Origin: Prochlorococcus sp. AG-388-D03 | GTDB taxonomy: Bacteria > Cyanobacteriota > Cyanobacteriia > PCC-6307 > Cyanobiaceae | NCBI GenBank assembly: GCA_003279875.1 | Contig: QCGN01000002.1 | Coordinates: 1-64,000, forward strand | DNA length: 64,000 nucleotides | Direction of reading: 5' to 3' | In this document: positions 1 through 10,573 of the stretch, piece by piece | Layout: each line of letters starts with the position of its first letter | Numbering within the stretch: position 1 is the stretch's first letter | The notes under the pieces: generated by a model | Told to the model about the DNA's origin: nothing | The model's input: the letters and a program-made list of their open reading frames with translations, nothing else | Database searches by the model: none | Position numbers and translations under genes: made by a program

Positions 1-1
1 T

Positions 2-799
2 AAATGTCAAATAGAATTAAATCAGATACCCAAATACGTTAATTCAAAAAATATATCTCAGCGAATAAAGAGTTTTCATCCATGCATTCAATCAGCAATA
101 AACTCTGCAATAGCTGAAATTGAAAGAAAAATAAATTTCAAGGAAAATTATAACTTTAATGAAATTGATCAAACAGCTATACTTTTAAACCCTTATAACG
201 CTCTTGAAGAACTAAAAATATTGAAAGATAATAAACTTTTGAATGGAAAATCACTAACCATTAAATGGAAAGTAGGCATACAAGATAATTCCTCTGAAGA
301 AAAGACTCTAATAGAAATCCTAAATCATTTAAGAAGTAATATTAAATTAAGAATAGATGCCAATGGATCTTGGAAAAGAGAAATAGCAAATAGATGGGTT
401 GATATATTGAAAGATATTGAAAATATAGATTGGCTAGAGCAACCTCTTTCTGAAGATGACATTGAGGGGTTAAGAGAACTTAATAAAAGGATGCCAATTG
501 CCTTGGACGAATCATTGTTAAAATATCCATATTTAATTAATGAATGGGATGGTTGGCAAATTCGAAGACCTTCTCAAGAAACGAATCCTATGAATCTTTT
601 ACAAGAGTTGAAATACAAAAAAAGTTTTAGATCCTTAAGCACTTCTTTCGAGACAGGCATAGGTAGAAGGTGGCTTTTTCATTTATCTTCTCTACAGCTA
701 TTGGGACCAACTCCAAAAGTTCCTGGTTTGGCTTTGCAAAAAAATCCTAATTCTTTTCTTTTCCTAAATCAGCCTCAAAAGATATGGGATAAATTATGA
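2..799 (+). CDS. menC: o-succinylbenzoate synthase (MenC), 5'-truncated by window edge
   Basis: The listed ORF (221-799) stays open in frame back to the window start. Enolase-superfamily motifs: LRIDANGSW, WLEQPL, ALDESL. Followed directly by menE. Confidence 0.85.
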   Translation, partial: KCQIELNQIPKYVNSKNISQRIKSFHPCIQSAINSAIAEIERKINFKENYNFNEIDQTAILLNPYNALEELKILKDNKLLNGKSLTIKWKVGIQDNSSEEKTLIEILNHLRSNIKLRIDANGSWKREIANRWVDILKDIENIDWLEQPLSEDDIEGLRELNKRMPIALDESLLKYPYLINEWDGWQIRRPSQETNPMNLLQELKYKKSFRSLSTSFETGIGRRWLFHLSSLQLLGPTPKVPGLALQKNPNSFLFLNQPQKIWDKL

Positions 800-2016
800 A
801 AAATATAATTCATATTATTGAAGTTGAAAATAATGAAAAAGAATCTATAAAAAAAATTCTTGAAAACATCAAAGATAAAAAAATATCATATATAAAAAAT
901 AAATTTTATAACACTGAAGAAATTTTAGAGAGTATTGATATGCCTGGACCTGCAATTATCTTAAATAGTAGTGGAAGTAATGGAAAGCCTAGAAAATGTA
1001 TTCATACTTTAGAAAATCTAAATTCATCTGCTAAGGCATCTGGAATTTGGCTTGAAAAACAAGGATTTAAATTACAAAACTGTTTACTTTTTAATACTTT
1101 ACCCTTGAATCATATCAGTGGATTAATGCCAATTTTTAGAAGCAAAATATGGGGTTGTGACCATATCAATATTTCTCCAAAATTAATTAAAAAGACTAAA
1201 GAATTATTAGTCTTTACTAATGAGATAAAAAAAGAAGGGCAACATCTCATAACATCATTAGTACCAACTCAATTAAAAAGACTTTTATCTGAAGAAGATG
1301 GGATTCATTGGTTAAAATTTTTTGATTTAATTTGGATAGGTGGTGCATCTATATCTAGTGAAACTTCTCGAAAGTGCAGAGTAGAAAAAATTAATTTAGC
1401 ACCCTGTTACGGATCAACTGAAACTGCAGCCATGGTTACAAGCTTAAAACCTAAAGAATTTTTAAAGGGGCTTGATAATGTTGGAGAAATACTATGTGAT
1501 ATAAATTTAAGAATTAGTAAAAAAGGTTTAATCCAAGTCAAATCAGAAAGAATAGGAATTGAATTACTTGAATCTTCTAAAATTAAAAATTTCATAAATA
1601 AAAATGGTTGGTGGGAAAGCAGTGACTTGGGAGAGATACAAGAATTGAATAATTCTTTTTATTTAAAATTTATTAGAAGAATAGATAATGCTTTTAATTC
1701 TGGAGGAGAAATAGTTTTTCCAGAAGTCATTAAATTACGATTAAGTAAATATATTTCAAATGAAAAAATTCCAATAAAAAATTTTATGATTTCAAAAATA
1801 TCTAATAGAGAATGGGAAAATAAAATTCAAATCATCATTGATTTCAAACAACAAACTAGTAAAAAAAATATTGAATACTCATTAAAACTATTACAAAACT
1901 TTTCTAAAAATTGGCCAAAACATGAGAGGCCTGAAAATTGGATTATTGGTAAAATTAAATCAGATTATATTGATAAGTCAAATTACATATTTGAAAAAAT
2001 AGCTCATGATAATTAG
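796..2016 (+). CDS. menE: o-succinylbenzoate-CoA ligase (MenE-like, AMP-binding)
   Basis: [11 protein letters not shown] phosphate-binding-like motif, [11 protein letters not shown], 4-bp overlap with menC. Confidence 0.85.
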   Translation: MKNIIHIIEVENNEKESIKKILENIKDKKISYIKNKFYNTEEILESIDMPGPAIILNSSGSNGKPRKCIHTLENLNSSAKASGIWLEKQGFKLQNCLLFNTLPLNHISGLMPIFRSKIWGCDHINISPKLIKKTKELLVFTNEIKKEGQHLITSLVPTQLKRLLSEEDGIHWLKFFDLIWIGGASISSETSRKCRVEKINLAPCYGSTETAAMVTSLKPKEFLKGLDNVGEILCDINLRISKKGLIQVKSERIGIELLESSKIKNFINKNGWWESSDLGEIQELNNSFYLKFIRRIDNAFNSGGEIVFPEVIKLRLSKYISNEKIPIKNFMISKISNREWENKIQIIIDFKQQTSKKNIEYSLKLLQNFSKNWPKHERPENWIIGKIKSDYIDKSNYIFEKIAHDN

Positions 2017-2465
2017 CACTCTTTAAAATTAGTATTTATATTCGAAGCCTCTATCCATCTTTCAAGTTGATTAGGTAATTTAACTTTGGATTTCGAATCA
2101 ACATTTAATGAGCAATGTATAATTTTCCCTTCTGCAACCTTAATTTCATCCTTAAAAAAAATTGTATTTACTTGAAATAAATGATTATTAATTTTCTTGG
2201 GTAAGATCTCAATAGTAAGTAAATCACCAATCTTAATAGGAGATAAAAAATTAGCTTCACAATTTACGATGGGTAATATAATTTGATTTTCGAAAGAATT
2301 GACATCTGGAAAAATATCTTGATGCGGAATACCATAGATTTCTATACTTTCTTCCCAACTTTCATGCGCCCATCTTAAAAGGTTATGAAAATGTATCACT
2401 CCTGCAGAGTCACAATCACCAAACCTTACTTTCCTCTTCAACACCAACCAATTATAAGGTTTCAT
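2013..2465 (-). CDS. 1,4-dihydroxy-2-naphthoyl-CoA thioesterase (hotdog fold)
   Basis: [26 protein letters not shown] hotdog 4-HBT motif; beside menC/menE. Confidence 0.8.
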   Translation of the reverse strand: MKPYNWLVLKRKVRFGDCDSAGVIHFHNLLRWAHESWEESIEIYGIPHQDIFPDVNSFENQIILPIVNCEANFLSPIKIGDLLTIEILPKKINNHLFQVNTIFFKDEIKVAEGKIIHCSLNVDSKSKVKLPNQLERWIEASNINTNFKEC

Positions 2466-2473
2466 TAAAAGAT

Positions 2474-3661
2474 TTACCTATCTACTGAACCCATAATTAC
2501 ATCAATAGATCCAAGTATTGCCATGATATCTGCAATTTTTGCTCCTTTTAGTATGTGAGGTAATATTTGTAGATTATTTAAATCAGCAGCTCTGATTTTA
2601 AATCTCCATGGTGTAACTTCATTATTCCCTTGAATAAAAACTCCAATTTCACCCTTACCAGATTCTAATCTTGTATATAATTCTCCATTAGGAATCTTGA
2701 AAGTTGGTGCAACCTTCTTAGCTACGTATTGATAGTCGATACCAAATATTTCGCTTTTTTTATCCTCTGTAGCCATACGTTTAGCTTCTAGATTTTCTGT
2801 TGGACCACCAGGAATCATTTCGCAAGCTTGACGAATAATTTTTAGTGACTGTCTCATTTCTTCTACTCTCACTCGATATCTAGCATAACAATCACCTTCT
2901 TTTTCTGAAGCAATTTTCCAATCAAAATCGTCATAACATTCATAACTATCAACTTTTCTCAAATCCCAAGAAACTCCAGAGGCTCTTAGCATTGGCCCAG
3001 AAAGTGACCAATTAATTGCTTGATCTCTTTCTATAGTTCCAAGACCTTCAATTCTTTTTTTGAATATAGGATTATTTGTTATTAATTTTTCGTATTCATC
3101 GATCTTTGGAGAGAACCAATCACAAAAATCAATACATTTTTCTAACCATCCGTAAGGCAAATCACAAGCCACACCACCTATTCTAAAAAAATTATTATTT
3201 ATCAATCTTTGTCCAGTAGCAGCTTCCCAAAGGTCATAAATCATCTCTCTTTCTCTAAAGATATAGAAGAATGGAGTTTGAGCCCCTACATCTGCTAAAA
3301 ATGGACCTAGCCATAAAAGATGATTTGCAATTCTATTAAGCTCCAACATTAGAACTCTTATATAACTTGCCCTTTTGGGTACAGCGATATTTGCTAGTCT
3401 TTCTGGTGCATTTACTACAATAGCTTCATAAAACATTCCAGCCGCATAATCCATTCTGCTTACATAAGGTACATACATAACGTTTGTCCTATTTTCTGCT
3501 ATCTTTTCCATGCCTCTATGCAAATATCCAATTACCGGCTCACAATCTATTACATTCTCGCCATCAAGCGTTACAACTAACCTCAAAACACCATGCATAG
3601 AAGGATGATGAGGGCCAAAGTTGACCACCATCGGTTCTGTTCTAGTCTCTAGTTGAGCCAT
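2474..3661 (-). CDS. ndhH: NAD(P)H-quinone oxidoreductase subunit H
   Basis: [22 protein letters not shown] and the full-length 49-kDa subunit pattern. Confidence 0.97.
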   Translation of the reverse strand: MAQLETRTEPMVVNFGPHHPSMHGVLRLVVTLDGENVIDCEPVIGYLHRGMEKIAENRTNVMYVPYVSRMDYAAGMFYEAIVVNAPERLANIAVPKRASYIRVLMLELNRIANHLLWLGPFLADVGAQTPFFYIFREREMIYDLWEAATGQRLINNNFFRIGGVACDLPYGWLEKCIDFCDWFSPKIDEYEKLITNNPIFKKRIEGLGTIERDQAINWSLSGPMLRASGVSWDLRKVDSYECYDDFDWKIASEKEGDCYARYRVRVEEMRQSLKIIRQACEMIPGGPTENLEAKRMATEDKKSEIFGIDYQYVAKKVAPTFKIPNGELYTRLESGKGEIGVFIQGNNEVTPWRFKIRAADLNNLQILPHILKGAKIADIMAILGSIDVIMGSVDR

Positions 3662-3699
3662 TAATAATTTAACCTCTATTTAAATCTTAGTAGAAAGTT

Positions 3700-4614
3700 A
3701 TGCAAACTGACCTTTCTGATTCATCTTTGTTCAATCATAAGTCAGTAATGACAGATGAAATTTTAGTTTCCGTAGATCAATATCCATTAATATCAGGCAA
3801 GAAAGTAACGGCGATAGATGCAACTTTAGGTGGTGGTGGGCACTCATATCAATTATTAAAAAAATATCCTGATTTAAAAATAATTGGGCTTGATCACGAT
3901 CCATTCGCGAGAAAGTCAGCATTAAGTAAGCTTGAAGAATTTAAATCAAGAATTGAAATAAACCCTTCAAATTTTTCTAGCTTTGCGCCAAAAGAAAAAG
4001 TTTCGTTTGTAATAGCAGATCTCGGAGTAAATAGTAATCAAATCGATAACCCAGAAAGAGGATTTAGTTTTCAAAAAGATGGTCCTCTAGATATGCGAAT
4101 GAATCCTTCACTTGAGATAAATGCGGAAAATCTAATTGAGAAGTTAAGTGAAAAAGATCTGGCTGATTTAATTTTTAAGTATGGTGATGAAAGATTATCC
4201 AGAAAGATTTCGAGGAGAATCAAAAAAGATTTGAGAGAAAAAGGTAAATATTCGGGTACAAAAGATTTAGCATATGCCGTTGCTGGTTGTTTTCCACCGA
4301 AACAAAGATATCGTAAAATTCATCCTGCAACTAGAACATTCCAAGCATTAAGAATTGCTGTTAACAAAGAAATTGAAGCATTAGAAAAATTTCTTGAGAT
4401 TGCCCCAGATTGGCTATTACCTGGTGGAATAATTTCAATTATTAGTTTTCATTCAATAGAAGATAGGCTAGTTAAGAATTCTTTTAAGGGTGATGAGAGA
4501 TTAAAAAATCTTACAAAAAAACCCATTACCCCAAATGAAAAAGAAATCGAGAATAACAAGAGATCTCGAAGCGCAAAATTAAGAACTGCTCAATTAAAGG
4601 AGTTAAGACTTTAG
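3700..4614 (+). CDS. rsmH: 16S rRNA (cytosine1402-N4)-methyltransferase RsmH (MraW)
   Basis: HKSVMTDEIL, DATLGGGGHS, FSFQKDGPLDMRM, IISFHSIEDR motifs. Confidence 0.96.
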   Translation: MQTDLSDSSLFNHKSVMTDEILVSVDQYPLISGKKVTAIDATLGGGGHSYQLLKKYPDLKIIGLDHDPFARKSALSKLEEFKSRIEINPSNFSSFAPKEKVSFVIADLGVNSNQIDNPERGFSFQKDGPLDMRMNPSLEINAENLIEKLSEKDLADLIFKYGDERLSRKISRRIKKDLREKGKYSGTKDLAYAVAGCFPPKQRYRKIHPATRTFQALRIAVNKEIEALEKFLEIAPDWLLPGGIISIISFHSIEDRLVKNSFKGDERLKNLTKKPITPNEKEIENNKRSRSAKLRTAQLKELRL

Positions 4615-5759
4615 CGTAATGACTTAATGGTATCAGTAATTATCTGAATTGATTTTTCTATATCTTTTGAAGTAGTTTTCAAACCAATACTAAACCTCAA
4701 GGAGGCCTCTGCTTCTTTAAAAGATCTCCCTAAAGCTAGTAATACATGCGAAGGTTTACCATTACTACAAGCTGATCCACTAGAACAGATTATTTTAGAT
4801 TTCAAACTTTTATGTAATTTTGAACCATTCACATCAAGTACTGTGAGATTCAAATTATGCGGTAATCTTTCTTGCATTGAACCATTTATTTCTAAACCAG
4901 AATTATTAGCTAATAATCCATTCAAAAGGTTATTTCTATGAAAAATAAATTTCTCAGTATTCTTTTTTTGATTTAAAACTGCTATTTCTATTGCTTTAGT
5001 AAAGCCTACTATCAAAGGCAATGGTAACGTTCCAGATCTCAAACCAAATTCTTGCCCTCCACCTAAAATTAAAGGTTGGAGCTCAATATCCTTATCAATC
5101 AAAAGTAATCCTACACCTTTAGGACCATATATTTTATGTGAACTTATGGTTAACATATTTGCCACTGAGTCAAGGCTATCTAACTCTAGAAAACCTAAAC
5201 ATTGTGCACAATCAGAATGGAGAGTAATCTCTCTTGATCTGCATATTTGTGAAATTTTTTGTAAAGGCTGAATAACGCCTATTTCGTTGTTTGCCATCAT
5301 GATACTTACCAAAAATGTATCATCTCTTATACAACTAATAAATTTTGCCTCTGAAATTAAACCATCTTTATTTGGAGTAATTTCAGTAACTTGAAATCCT
5401 TCTTTTTTTAATTGATCTAATGGTTCTAATACAGCTTTATGCTCAGTTTTCAGAGTAATAATATGACCATATTTTTCTTTTTCTTTATAAAAATTTCTTG
5501 CAAAACCTAGCAATGCCAAATTATTAGATTCTGTTGCTCCACTAGTAAAAATTACTTTCTTTTTTTTTAGAAATAAATATTCTTGTATTTTTTCTCTTGA
5601 GACTTCTAATATTGCACTTGCATTGATGCTTGCTAAATTTGATTTACTTGATGGATTAGAAAATATTTCGCTCCAATAGGGTGCCATAGCATTTACGACA
5701 TCTTCTAAACAAGGTGTCGAGGATTGGTAATCTAGTAGTATGGGAGTTGAAAGCATCAT
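4611..5759 (-). CDS. cysteine desulfurase (NifS/IscS family)
   Basis: FTSGATESNNLAL, SSHKIYGPKGVG (PLP Lys), CSSGSACS motifs. Confidence 0.92.
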   Translation of the reverse strand: MMLSTPILLDYQSSTPCLEDVVNAMAPYWSEIFSNPSSKSNLASINASAILEVSREKIQEYLFLKKKKVIFTSGATESNNLALLGFARNFYKEKEKYGHIITLKTEHKAVLEPLDQLKKEGFQVTEITPNKDGLISEAKFISCIRDDTFLVSIMMANNEIGVIQPLQKISQICRSREITLHSDCAQCLGFLELDSLDSVANMLTISSHKIYGPKGVGLLLIDKDIELQPLILGGGQEFGLRSGTLPLPLIVGFTKAIEIAVLNQKKNTEKFIFHRNNLLNGLLANNSGLEINGSMQERLPHNLNLTVLDVNGSKLHKSLKSKIICSSGSACSNGKPSHVLLALGRSFKEAEASLRFSIGLKTTSKDIEKSIQIITDTIKSLR

Positions 5760-5816
5760 ATTTAGTATATAAAATTATCATTAGGCTAATGAAAAATTTA
5801 ATTCAAAATTAAAAAA

Positions 5817-6545
5817 ATGAATGACACTAATCAAATAAATAATGACACAGTTAGAAAATCAAAAATTTTATTGGTAGATGATGAGCCGGGTTTAAGAACA
5901 GCTGTAAAAACATTTCTCGAAGACGAAGGATTTGAAATCTTTATTGCGGTTGACGGCGAGGATGGATGGGAAAAAGCTCAAACAATTTTCCCAGATTTAA
6001 TTATTAGCGATATTATGATGCCTAGATCAAATGGTTATGCTTTATTAAAAAAGATAAGAGAGGATGAAAAGCTAGGAGGGACTCCAGTTATTTTTCTTAC
6101 AGCAAAGGGAATGACTTTAGATAGAACACAAGGATATCTTGCAGGTATTGATGACTATATATCTAAACCCTTTGATCCAGATGAATTGTCTGCAAGAGTT
6201 AAAAATGTAATTAATAGGCAAGAGAGATTACTTAAAGAAGCAGCAAGGTTTGCTGATATCGATGTTAGTAAAATGGCAAAACAAATCACTGAAATAAAAT
6301 CTATGCTTACTGATCAGAATCCACTAAATCCAGAAAATTCTATAGATATTCCTAGTTTCACCCCAAGAGAAGCAAGTGTACTCCAACTTGTAGCAGAGGG
6401 TCTTATGAACAAAGAAATTGCCAGACAACTTGAAACCTCTATTAGAAATGTTGAAAAGTACGTAAGCCGGCTTTTTATTAAAACAAGTACATCTAGCAGA
6501 ACCGAATTAGTTAGATATGCACTTGAAAATCATCTAGTAAAGTAG
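5817..6545 (+). CDS. NarL/LuxR-type response regulator (Ycf29-like)
   Basis: Receiver domain ILLVDDEPGLR...SDIMMPRSNGY...KPFDPDEL plus LuxR HTH FTPREASVLQLVAEGLMNKEIA. Confidence 0.85.
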   Translation: MNDTNQINNDTVRKSKILLVDDEPGLRTAVKTFLEDEGFEIFIAVDGEDGWEKAQTIFPDLIISDIMMPRSNGYALLKKIREDEKLGGTPVIFLTAKGMTLDRTQGYLAGIDDYISKPFDPDELSARVKNVINRQERLLKEAARFADIDVSKMAKQITEIKSMLTDQNPLNPENSIDIPSFTPREASVLQLVAEGLMNKEIARQLETSIRNVEKYVSRLFIKTSTSSRTELVRYALENHLVK

Positions 6546-6546
6546 T

Positions 6547-7248
6547 TTATTGAACTTTCTTAAATTCAATTAATTTGGAAAAATAAAATGGAGCTTGATT
6601 TAATTTTTTTTGCACGACAATAAAACCTTTGTTTTTAGCAGCATTAATAATCCCTTTTTCTCTTAATGTATATGCCCTTGTAGTTTTACTTGGCCCAGGA
6701 AACAATTTTCCGATATTTTTTAACACAGCCAATATTGGTGTATAGGGAGCAAAACTAACTATTAGCTTTTCTTTACTTAAATCACATAAATGCCTGACCA
6801 TTTCTTCTGCAACTGGTTGCGGGTAGTGAATAAATACATCTAAACAAATAACAACATCAAATAACCCTTTTAACTTTTCAAGATCACTCGTTAAAAATTT
6901 AAGTTTTCTTTGACTAAGACCTAATTCATTTATACGTTTCTTTGTTTCTTTAATCATTTCAGAAGATATGTCACTTACCTGCAAATCTTTTATCCCAAGA
7001 CATAGTAAAGGTATAGCTAGACTCCCAACACCACAACCAGCATCACAAAAAGTCTTACTTGTTAAATTAGGGTATTTTTTTACATATGAAACGACATCAT
7101 CGACAGTCTTTTGATGACCTTTTCTAATATTTTTCTGTACTGTATTGATTTCTTCTGATTTACTATAAATTTTTCTCCATCGATCAAAACCAGTCCCGTT
7201 GAAATAATTTCTAACTTCGCTTTTTTCAAGATTTTTATTAGACGACAT
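6547..7248 (-). CDS. chlM: Mg-protoporphyrin IX methyltransferase
   Basis: VRNYFNGTGFDRWRKIY, SAM motif DAGCGVGSLAIPL, KLFPGPSKTTRAY. Confidence 0.93.
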   Translation of the reverse strand: MSSNKNLEKSEVRNYFNGTGFDRWRKIYSKSEEINTVQKNIRKGHQKTVDDVVSYVKKYPNLTSKTFCDAGCGVGSLAIPLLCLGIKDLQVSDISSEMIKETKKRINELGLSQRKLKFLTSDLEKLKGLFDVVICLDVFIHYPQPVAEEMVRHLCDLSKEKLIVSFAPYTPILAVLKNIGKLFPGPSKTTRAYTLREKGIINAAKNKGFIVVQKKLNQAPFYFSKLIEFKKVQ

Positions 7249-7339
7249 AACAATTCATACAAAATTACTCTTTTTAATACTAACTAACTAGCGCACAGTT
7301 AATTGCGCGTCATTATAAGAAAAGAATTGATTTGTTATT

Positions 7340-7876
7340 TTGTCAGACATGAATTCCAGCAATATTTATAAAATTGCTGTAGTAATGGGTAGTGATTCAG
7401 ATCTAAAAACTTTGAAACCTGCAGTTGATATATTGAATGAATTTGGTATGGAAACAGAAGTTTGTATCCTTTCTGCACATAGAACTCCAATAGAGATGAT
7501 GGAATATGCAAAAAAAGCAGAATCAGAAAATATAAAGGTTATTATCGCTGGAGCTGGTGGAGCTGCTCACCTTCCTGGTATGTTAGCTTCGCTCACATGC
7601 ATTCCCATCATAGGCGTACCTGTAGAAAGTAAAACTTTAAAAGGAATTGACTCCCTATTATCAATTGTTCAAATGCCAGCTGGGATTCCCGTCGCGACAG
7701 TGGCCATAAACGGAGCAAAAAATGCTGGTTTGTTAGCAATTCAAATCCTTAGTTTATTTGATGAAACTTTAAGAGTAAAAATAAAAAAATTTAGAGATAA
7801 TCTCCATGCACAAGTTAGAACTAAAAATAGTAAATTGTCTGATCTAGGGGCTGATAATTACCTGAAAACTGACTAA
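7340..7876 (+). CDS. purE: N5-carboxyaminoimidazole ribonucleotide mutase
   Basis: [27 protein letters not shown] motifs. Start may be TTG 7340 or ATG 7349. Confidence 0.96.
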   Translation: MSDMNSSNIYKIAVVMGSDSDLKTLKPAVDILNEFGMETEVCILSAHRTPIEMMEYAKKAESENIKVIIAGAGGAAHLPGMLASLTCIPIIGVPVESKTLKGIDSLLSIVQMPAGIPVATVAINGAKNAGLLAIQILSLFDETLRVKIKKFRDNLHAQVRTKNSKLSDLGADNYLKTD

Positions 7877-7890
7877 TTTAATTTTTAGAA

Positions 7891-8517
7891 TTAACTTCTA
7901 TTAAGTAAATTATGTTCTCTAAGATAATTAATTACTACTTCTACAGAATCATTTAAATCTAAGGAACCTGTATCAACAACTATTTCTGGATTTGCAGGCG
8001 CCTCATAAGGACTAGATATCCCGGTAAATTCCTTAATTTCTCCCAAACGTGCCTTTTTATATAAACCTTTAGTATCCCTACTCTCACATACATCAATGTC
8101 TGCAGAGCAATATACTTCAACAAAATCCTTTGATCCAATAATTTTTCTAACCTTATTTCTATCGCTAATGAAAGGAGAGACGAATGCTGTAATGGTTATG
8201 ATTCCTGCATTCATAAATAAATTAGCTACTTCTCCGATTCTTCTAATGTTTTCTTCTCTATCTTCATCAGAAAACCCAAGATCCTTGCATAAACCATGTC
8301 TGATATTATCTCCATCTAGTACATAAGTTGATAAACCATCAAAGTGTAAAACCTCATTTACTGCATTAGCTAAGGTACTTTTCCCAGAACCTGATAATCC
8401 CGTAAACCAAATGACCATTCCTTTATGTCCTCTCATTTTTTCTAACTTATTTCTATCAATAGTTAAATTGTGCCATTTTATATTTTTTCCTGAATTTTTT
8501 TGATTAAGTTCCTTCAT
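7891..8517 (-). CDS. cysC: adenylylsulfate kinase
   Basis: P-loop GLSGSGKST, VLDGDNIRHGLCKDLGFSDEDR. ORF track extends to 8598; an internal Met at 8517 avoids overlapping the SUI1 gene. Confidence 0.93.
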   Translation of the reverse strand: MKELNQKNSGKNIKWHNLTIDRNKLEKMRGHKGMVIWFTGLSGSGKSTLANAVNEVLHFDGLSTYVLDGDNIRHGLCKDLGFSDEDREENIRRIGEVANLFMNAGIITITAFVSPFISDRNKVRKIIGSKDFVEVYCSADIDVCESRDTKGLYKKARLGEIKEFTGISSPYEAPANPEIVVDTGSLDLNDSVEVVINYLREHNLLNRS

Positions 8518-8560
8518 CTTTTTTGGTTTCCAAATGTAGAAATTTACTTTAACTCTTGAC

Positions 8561-8872
8561 TTATAAGTTTTGAAAGCCCTCCTTGCGAAGAAACTCAATT
8601 GATTTGCTTACCATATCTCCTTGTAATTGTATATCTTCACCTACTACAGTTCCTCCAGTACCACAAAACACTTTCATTTTTTTTAAAAATTCCTTAACTT
8701 CTGTTTCATTTCCAATTCTTAAACCTTTTATTAAAGTAATAGTCTTTCCTTTTTTGCCTTTTTTTTGTTTTGAGATATTTAATTTTAATATTTTTTTAAA
8801 ATTCTCTTCTTTAGGTTTTTCTTGAAAAATATTTTCATGATTATCAAATTCAATCCAATTTTTTTTTCCCAT
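8561..8872 (-). CDS. translation initiation factor SUI1/YciH family
   Basis: LRIGNETEVKEFLKKMKVFCGTGGTVVGEDIQLQGD, SUI1 signature. Confidence 0.9.
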   Translation of the reverse strand: MGKKNWIEFDNHENIFQEKPKEENFKKILKLNISKQKKGKKGKTITLIKGLRIGNETEVKEFLKKMKVFCGTGGTVVGEDIQLQGDMVSKSIEFLRKEGFQNL

Positions 8873-8919
8873 TATTATTTATATAATCTATAGTTAATAC
8901 ATACTTATACTATAGAAAA

Positions 8920-10161
8920 TTGGTAAGTACAATTTCCCGTAAAGATCAAAATAATGATGAATTAAATCAACCTTCAAAAGAAGGAAGATTTGGTAAATAT
9001 GGCGGTCAATATGTTCCTGAAACATTAATGCCAGCTCTTTTTGAACTTGAAAAAGCAGCATCTAATGCATGGAAAGATAAAGAATTTGTTAATGAATTAA
9101 ATCATTTGCTTAAAACATATGTCGGGAGAGAGACACCATTATATGAAGCTAAAAGACTTACTGAACATTACCGAACGAAAACCTCAACAAGCAGAATATG
9201 GCTCAAAAGAGAAGACCTAAATCATACTGGTGCCCACAAAATCAATAATGCATTAGGTCAAGCTTTATTAGCGATAAGAATGGGTAAGCAAAGAATAATC
9301 GCAGAGACAGGCGCTGGGCAACATGGAGTTGCTACCGCTACAGTATGCGCGAGATTTGGTTTGCAATGCATTATTTATATGGGTGCAGAAGATATAAAAA
9401 GGCAATCATTAAATGTCTTTCGGATGAAACTTTTAGGAGCAGAAGTTAAAGTTGTCACTTCAGGAACTGCAACTCTCAAAGATGCAACTAGTGAAGCTAT
9501 TAGGGATTGGGTTTCCAATGTAGAAACAACACACTATATTTTAGGATCAGTTGCAGGTCCACACCCATTCCCGATGATAGTTAGAGATTTTCATGCAGTT
9601 ATAGGAGAAGAAGCGAAAAAACAATGTCAAGAATCATTTGGATCATTACCAGACATTTTGCTTGCATGTGTAGGAGGAGGATCCAATGCAATGGGTCTAT
9701 TTCATCCTTTTGTAAAAGAAAAATCAGTTCGACTCATTGGAGTTGAAGCAGCAGGCAGCGGAATCAATACTGAAAAACATGCCGCTACTATCACTAAAGG
9801 TTCCGTTGGAATTTTACATGGATCAATGAGTCTTCTTTTGCAAGATAAGGATGGTCAAGTTCAAGAAGCACATTCTATAAGTGCAGGTCTTGATTATCCC
9901 GGGGTAGGTCCGGAGCATAGTTTTTTAAAAGATATAGGAAGAGCAGAATATGGTTCTGTTACTGATGCAGAAGCTTTAGAAGCTTTGAAACTAGTGAGTG
10001 AATTAGAAGGAATTATTCCTGCACTCGAAACAGCTCATGCCTTTGCTTGGCTAGAAAAATTATGTCCTACCCTAGATAAAGATACGGAAATAGTAATTAA
10101 TTGTTCTGGTAGAGGAGATAAGGATGTTAATACTGTCGCATCATCTTTAGATATTGAGTAA
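8920..10161 (+). CDS. trpB: tryptophan synthase beta subunit
   Basis: [37 protein letters not shown] start. Confidence 0.97.
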   Translation: MVSTISRKDQNNDELNQPSKEGRFGKYGGQYVPETLMPALFELEKAASNAWKDKEFVNELNHLLKTYVGRETPLYEAKRLTEHYRTKTSTSRIWLKREDLNHTGAHKINNALGQALLAIRMGKQRIIAETGAGQHGVATATVCARFGLQCIIYMGAEDIKRQSLNVFRMKLLGAEVKVVTSGTATLKDATSEAIRDWVSNVETTHYILGSVAGPHPFPMIVRDFHAVIGEEAKKQCQESFGSLPDILLACVGGGSNAMGLFHPFVKEKSVRLIGVEAAGSGINTEKHAATITKGSVGILHGSMSLLLQDKDGQVQEAHSISAGLDYPGVGPEHSFLKDIGRAEYGSVTDAEALEALKLVSELEGIIPALETAHAFAWLEKLCPTLDKDTEIVINCSGRGDKDVNTVASSLDIE

Positions 10162-10512
10162 CTAATATCTAGGTACTGTTTGATCAATATACTTACTCCA
10201 CCCATCTATACCTTCTTCAAGATTCCATATCTCATTTACGAGATTATTATCTAATGACCATTGTCCAAAATTATAACTTCTGATACCAGCATGACAAATA
10301 ACAACAAACTTTTTATCTTTTGCATCTCTAATTTTTGTTTTTACTAACTCAGTTGAAACATTACTGATTGGTAGATGTAAATATTCCTTAGGAAAACAAG
10401 CTATTTGAAGCTCTTGATCCTCTCTGACATCAATGATAATAGGATTTTCATCTTCAGAATTAAACCATTCATTAAGCTCAAAAGCATTAATATTGTTCGG
10501 AATATTTCCCAA
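10162..10512 (-). CDS. rhodanese-like domain protein
   Basis: IIDVREDQEL and active-site loop CHAGIRS. Confidence 0.88.
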   Translation of the reverse strand: MGNIPNNINAFELNEWFNSEDENPIIIDVREDQELQIACFPKEYLHLPISNVSTELVKTKIRDAKDKKFVVICHAGIRSYNFGQWSLDNNLVNEIWNLEEGIDGWSKYIDQTVPRY

Positions 10513-10573
10513 TTGTTAGAATTAACTATTTGTTGTTAACAATTTAATAAATAAAGTTGCAAGAGTATGTTTT

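Noticed and set aside
7301-7318. Inverted repeat GCGCA-N8-TGCGC upstream of purE
   Set aside because: Only a 5-bp stem with no T-run and no clear link to a known regulator.
10533-10542. Palindrome TTGTTAACAA between the rhodanese gene and the secreted-protein gene
   Set aside because: A 10-bp AT-rich palindrome is expected by chance at this composition and no second copy was noted.
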